The notes under the pieces: model-generated
Told to the model about the DNA's origin: nothing
Seen by the model: only the letters and a program-made list of their open reading frames with translations
The model's database searches: none
Made by a program: the position numbers and the translations under genes
DNA from: an uncultured Porphyromonadaceae bacterium
GTDB taxonomy: Bacteria; Bacteroidota; Bacteroidia; Bacteroidales; Muribaculaceae
NCBI GenBank assembly: GCA_947176285.1
Contig: CAMWQF010000114.1
Location: 1-8,241 of the forward strand
Length of the DNA: 8,241 bases
Direction of reading: 5' to 3'
Shown here: piece by piece, positions 5,411-8,241 of the stretch
Layout: each line of letters starts with the position of its first letter
How positions within the stretch are numbered: position 1 is the first letter of the stretch

Positions 5411-7819
5411 TTAGAGTTCGAAAGAAAGACGCAGATTAAATTGTCTGCGAGTCAGATAGTTTGGAACAGCATATTGTATCCCATTGACATCAGTCACCCA
5501 ATAATATCCACTTACATTCGAAATATCAAAGAGGTTGAAAACATCAAGGGCAACGGAAATATCTTTAAAATGCCGCCAGAAATTAAACGGACGAACACCT
5601 TCTTTTTCTCCTCCTACCAATCTATAAGAGAAGCCAATGTCAAGACGTTTGTATGCCGGGGCTCTGAAATAACTATGAGAGCGAGATACATGAGGGGCAG
5701 TCATAGTAAGACCATCTGAAAAAATTCCTCTCAATGAGAACTTCAGTTTTGGGAATTTTGGGAAATAATCTGTGAAGAAGAGACCCAGAGAATATCGTTG
5801 GTCGCTTGGAAGCGGGGTTTTAACTCCATCAAGAGTCTGCTGAGTATTCATTAATGAGAACGAGATCCAGGAGTCAGATCCTTCAACAAATTGTCCAAAC
5901 AGTTTCATATCAAGACCCATAATATGACCTTTGGAATCGTTTACACCTGAATATTCTACCTTCAGATTATCATATTCATATGATATGAGACGAGATAACG
6001 CCTTGAAATATGCTTCGCCAGTGAGTTTAAACGGTCGGTTGAGAGCTCGGAATGTGTAATCCGATCCGATTATAAACTGAAGACTTTGTGGAGACTTAAT
6101 ATTTCGATTAAGTTCAATAAAACCATTTCCAAGTTCATCAGTCACTGTAGCTCTATATTCTTTATAGAAAGGTGACTGATAATATAGACCTACGGCTGCA
6201 CGAAAAGTCAATTGATTATTATTTAATGGAGCGATACTGATATTGGCACGTGGCGATACGAGGAATTCTCTATTGAAATCCCAATAAGAAAGACGCAACC
6301 CGGCATTAACAGTTATATACGCTTTAGAAGTCTCAAAATATAGAGCATCTTCTGCAAAAGCGGAAATGCGATTTGCCTGAATATCCTGTTTAGAAGAGAG
6401 ATTGTAAATAAGGTGAACGCCTTCCGGCTGTGTAGGAAGGGAATAACCGGCAGAGTCACGCCATTCCCATTCTTTCGACCTATCACGAAATGCTTCATGT
6501 TGGTAAGTCAATCCGTAGGTGAAATTATTATTTTTTAATCTTGTTGTGCCTCTCAAGACTGTCTGCACAACAGAAGCACGGAGACGATTGCGAGCGTGTT
6601 CCATATATTTTCCAACACCGAGTTCGCCGCCTATTCCTCCGTCACCTCCGGTTCCGGCTTGATCCAGCCAATATTCGCCGGATATATCATAACTAACCAA
6701 CTCATCGGTAAGAAATCCCGAAAGACCTAAAGAAAAAGAAGAAGCTCTATTCTTTTTGTAAGTAAGGTTGACAGCACCTAAGAATGTCTGAAACTTATCC
6801 TTTTCTTCACCGTCGAAATAGACTTTGAAAGATTTGGCATTTTCAGAAGTACCGAAAGTAGTCTCTCGATCAGTGGGTTTGAAATTATAATTGTTTAAAG
6901 CTATGTTTCCGAGGAAATTTATTTGAAATTTGTCAGACGTTTTGAAAGTCATATTAGTCTGATAGTCGAAATAGCTTGGGTCGTATTCACCTCTTGTCTC
7001 AAGACTGCTCAGAAGTGAATTATTCTTTTTAAATCGAACACCATGGAGCATTGAAACTTTACCGGTGTTCAATCCGAGAGCAAGAGAAGCACCCATAAGA
7101 CTTCCGGATACGCGAAGTTCGAAGGCTTCGGGGTCTTTATAAGAGATATCAAGAACAGAAGACATTTTATCAGCATATCTTGCGGGGAAACCGCCAGAAG
7201 AGAATTTAAGATTGCCCACCATATCGGGGTTAATAATAGAAAGGCCTTCCTGCTGACCACTTTTCATCAGTTGTGGACGATATATCTCAACTCCATTTAT
7301 ATATACGGAATTTTCATCAAAAGTTCCACCTCTGACAGAGTATTGAGAAGTCATTTCATTATTGGAATTGACACCGGGCATAGTTGCTAAAATAGCTTCC
7401 ACACTCCCACCGCTTACATCAGGGGAAATTTTGAAATTATCAACATCTAAAGTTTGCATGCCATTAATATTACTACGGAAACCGTCAACTTGGACTTCAT
7501 CAAGAAGCTTGGAATCCGTATAAAGGCGTACATTTAATGTTACATCCCCCTTAGAATCAATCAAAGTCCTGTCAATTGTCTTAAAACCGATACAACTGAA
7601 TGAAATAATAATAGTATCTTTTTCAGCTACGCTAAGCGAATATTTACCTTCAAGATCGGTATTTGTACCAATAGCCGTTCCTTTTATCTGAACAGTAGCA
7701 AATTCAACCGGTTTATCTTCATTATCTACTACCTTGCCGGAAATACGAACGTTTTCCGCCATGGCAAGGCAGAAACAAAACGATAAAAGAAAAGATAGCA
7801 AAAGTCTGAATTCCTTCAT
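5411..7819 (-). CDS. TonB-dependent outer membrane receptor with carboxypeptidase-regulatory-like N-terminal domain
   Basis: The 802-residue outer membrane active transporter is complete. Residues 1-21 form a signal peptide with a hydrophobic core and an AMA cleavage site. Residues ~24-102 are a carboxypeptidase D regulatory-like beta-sandwich (RISGKVVDNEDKPVEFATV, then GTNTDLEGKYSLSV). A DEVQVDG segment (107-113) sits where the TonB box is expected. The plug domain (~118-228) contains SVRGGTFDENSVYINGVEIY (161-180) and SSGGFPARYADKMSSVLDI (207-225). The rest is the beta-barrel, ending in FNLRLSFEL with the aromatic/hydrophobic pattern of outer membrane proteins. Near the C-terminus NLFDISN, YYWVTD and VPNYLTRRQFN are typical of such receptors in this phylum. 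A glycine-rich loop lies at 389-403. It is shorter than SusC proteins and no SusD partner is adjacent, so it is not a standard polysaccharide-utilisation pair. The substrate is unknown; siderophore, peptide or other small ligands are possible. It heads the minus-strand cluster. Confidence 0.94.
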   Translation of the reverse strand: MKEFRLLLSFLLSFCFCLAMAENVRISGKVVDNEDKPVEFATVQIKGTAIGTNTDLEGKYSLSVAEKDTIIISFSCIGFKTIDRTLIDSKGDVTLNVRLYTDSKLLDEVQVDGFRSNINGMQTLDVDNFKISPDVSGGSVEAILATMPGVNSNNEMTSQYSVRGGTFDENSVYINGVEIYRPQLMKSGQQEGLSIINPDMVGNLKFSSGGFPARYADKMSSVLDISYKDPEAFELRVSGSLMGASLALGLNTGKVSMLHGVRFKKNNSLLSSLETRGEYDPSYFDYQTNMTFKTSDKFQINFLGNIALNNYNFKPTDRETTFGTSENAKSFKVYFDGEEKDKFQTFLGAVNLTYKKNRASSFSLGLSGFLTDELVSYDISGEYWLDQAGTGGDGGIGGELGVGKYMEHARNRLRASVVQTVLRGTTRLKNNNFTYGLTYQHEAFRDRSKEWEWRDSAGYSLPTQPEGVHLIYNLSSKQDIQANRISAFAEDALYFETSKAYITVNAGLRLSYWDFNREFLVSPRANISIAPLNNNQLTFRAAVGLYYQSPFYKEYRATVTDELGNGFIELNRNIKSPQSLQFIIGSDYTFRALNRPFKLTGEAYFKALSRLISYEYDNLKVEYSGVNDSKGHIMGLDMKLFGQFVEGSDSWISFSLMNTQQTLDGVKTPLPSDQRYSLGLFFTDYFPKFPKLKFSLRGIFSDGLTMTAPHVSRSHSYFRAPAYKRLDIGFSYRLVGGEKEGVRPFNFWRHFKDISVALDVFNLFDISNVSGYYWVTDVNGIQYAVPNYLTRRQFNLRLSFEL

Positions 7820-7821
7820 AC

Positions 7822-7839
7822 TTTAATAAACGTATTAAA
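7822..7839. repeat. AT-rich inverted repeat just upstream of the receptor start codon
   Basis: TTTAATA (7822-7828) and TATTAAA (7833-7839) are perfect inverted arms of 7 bases around AACG. The element lies 2 bases from the receptor ATG, so it could act as an operator for a repressor or as a weak hairpin near the ribosome site. The AT content is high and the arms short, so it may be chance. No Bacteroides-type promoter with correct spacing was found in 7820-7940 on the minus strand; a TTTTTG run at about 7900-7906 has no well-spaced partner. Confidence 0.3.
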
Positions 7840-7939
7840 CGGAATAATCGTATATGAATTGGTCTATTTTTCGGATAATGGTCTGTTAATTATTAGAGAA
7901 CAAAAATTAAAGTCAGTGATTGAGAATCATAGGGACATT

Positions 7940-7967
7940 AAAAAAGAGGACGCTTAAAGCATCCTCT
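7940..7967 (-). terminator. Rho-independent terminator of the right-edge gene
   Basis: The sequence folds into a stem in which 7945-7950 (AGAGGA) pairs with 7962-7967 (TCCTCT). After one mismatched pair (7951/7961) the stem continues with 7952-7954 and 7958-7960, leaving a three-base loop. Read on the minus strand, the stem is followed by six T residues (complement of the A run 7940-7945, whose last base also pairs). It lies 23 bases after the stop codon of the right-edge gene and separates it from the receptor cluster, so that cluster needs its own promoter in the 7820-7940 region. Confidence 0.85.
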
Positions 7968-7990
7968 CTTTATTACTATCATAACGATTC

Positions 7991-8241
7991 TTATTTATTG
8001 CCTTCGAGTTCAGCAACTTTAGCCTGAAGTTCTTCAATCTGAGCCTGCATAGCATCAAACATAGACTGCATCTGGCCAAAAGCTTCGTTCATCATCATCA
8101 TCAAGCTATCAGGATCTTCCGGACTTACGATGCTCTTTATAGTTTCTTCTATAAGATTGATTTTTTTAGTATTTGCATCTATCTCAGCCTTGTTAGCGTT
8201 ATAATACTGAGACATCTGGTCAGTAAGACCGCCTTCTGCCT
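7991..8241 (-). CDS. C-terminal fragment of a coiled-coil protein running off the right edge
   Basis: The frame ends at 7991 and remains open to the window edge, so only the C-terminal ~83 residues are visible. An internal ATG at 8215 could make a 74-residue protein, but the preceding in-frame codons (AEGGLTDQ) have no stop, and the real gene is probably longer. I do not recognise the family. The visible part has a polar segment (SQYYNANKAEIDANTKKIN), a short loop with SPEDPDS, then a methionine-rich stretch with four consecutive methionines and further Met at three- to seven-residue spacing. It ends in a heptad-like coil (IEELQAKVAELEGNK). No membrane segment or signal is visible in this part. 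A strong terminator lies just downstream. The function is unknown. Confidence 0.6.
   Translation of the reverse strand, partial: AEGGLTDQMSQYYNANKAEIDANTKKINLIEETIKSIVSPEDPDSLMMMMNEAFGQMQSMFDAMQAQIEELQAKVAELEGNK

Noticed and set aside
5411..7819. SusC-type polysaccharide utilisation locus
   Set aside because: The receptor is about 200 residues shorter than typical SusC, and no SusD-like lipoprotein or glycoside hydrolase is next to it.
1..8241. CRISPR array, tRNA/rRNA genes, insertion sequences or phage genes
   Set aside because: No regularly spaced repeats, cloverleaf-like sequences, transposase/integrase motifs or terminal inverted repeats were seen on either strand by reading.

Overview
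The window comes from a member of the Bacteroidota, most likely the order Bacteroidales. It has a moderate-to-low GC content by eye. The histidyl-tRNA synthetase begins MAQKPSIPKGTRDFSP, as in gut Bacteroidales. There is a DUF2156-type acyltransferase-fold protein, a TonB-dependent receptor with an N-terminal carboxypeptidase-regulatory-like domain, and a promoter of the Bacteroides type (TTTG, 19 bases, TAnnTTTG). A finer taxonomic placement cannot be made from the sequence alone.

Left part, plus strand (1-1824): a DUF2156 (GNAT-fold, lysylphosphatidylglycerol-synthase-C-terminal-like) protein, whose start may lie left of the window, is followed by a family 2 glycosyltransferase of the polyprenol/dolichyl-phosphate mannose synthase type. 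The glycosyltransferase has its own good promoter at 1022-1052. Around the predicted transcription start there is an inverted repeat and a spaced direct repeat that look like an operator. A hairpin at 1853-1880 lies between this gene and the convergent gene cluster and can serve as a terminator in both directions.

Middle part, minus strand, read right to left (7819 to 1906): a TonB-dependent outer membrane receptor, an AraC-family regulator, hisS, and a DUF3843-like protein of unknown function. Spacing is tight: about 17 bases between receptor and regulator, 27 bases between regulator and hisS, and a 7-base overlap between hisS and the last gene. The last gene's start is preceded by a strong Shine-Dalgarno sequence inside the hisS coding region, which is uncommon in this phylum. 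The layout suggests that an essential translation gene shares a transcript with an uptake receptor and its likely regulator, though an undetected internal promoter is possible.

Right edge (7820-8241): a gene-free stretch of 171 bases holds the receptor's leader, with an AT-rich palindrome, and a clear Rho-independent terminator. The terminator belongs to a minus-strand gene running off the right edge, of which only the methionine-rich, coiled-coil C-terminal end is visible.

I see no CRISPR array, insertion sequence, prophage, tRNA or rRNA. Most of the window is ordinary chromosomal Bacteroidales content. The least explained items are the DUF3843-like gene coupled to hisS, the receptor/AraC/hisS arrangement, and the operator-like repeats before the mannosyltransferase. 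I do not see convincing evidence of a wholly new system.
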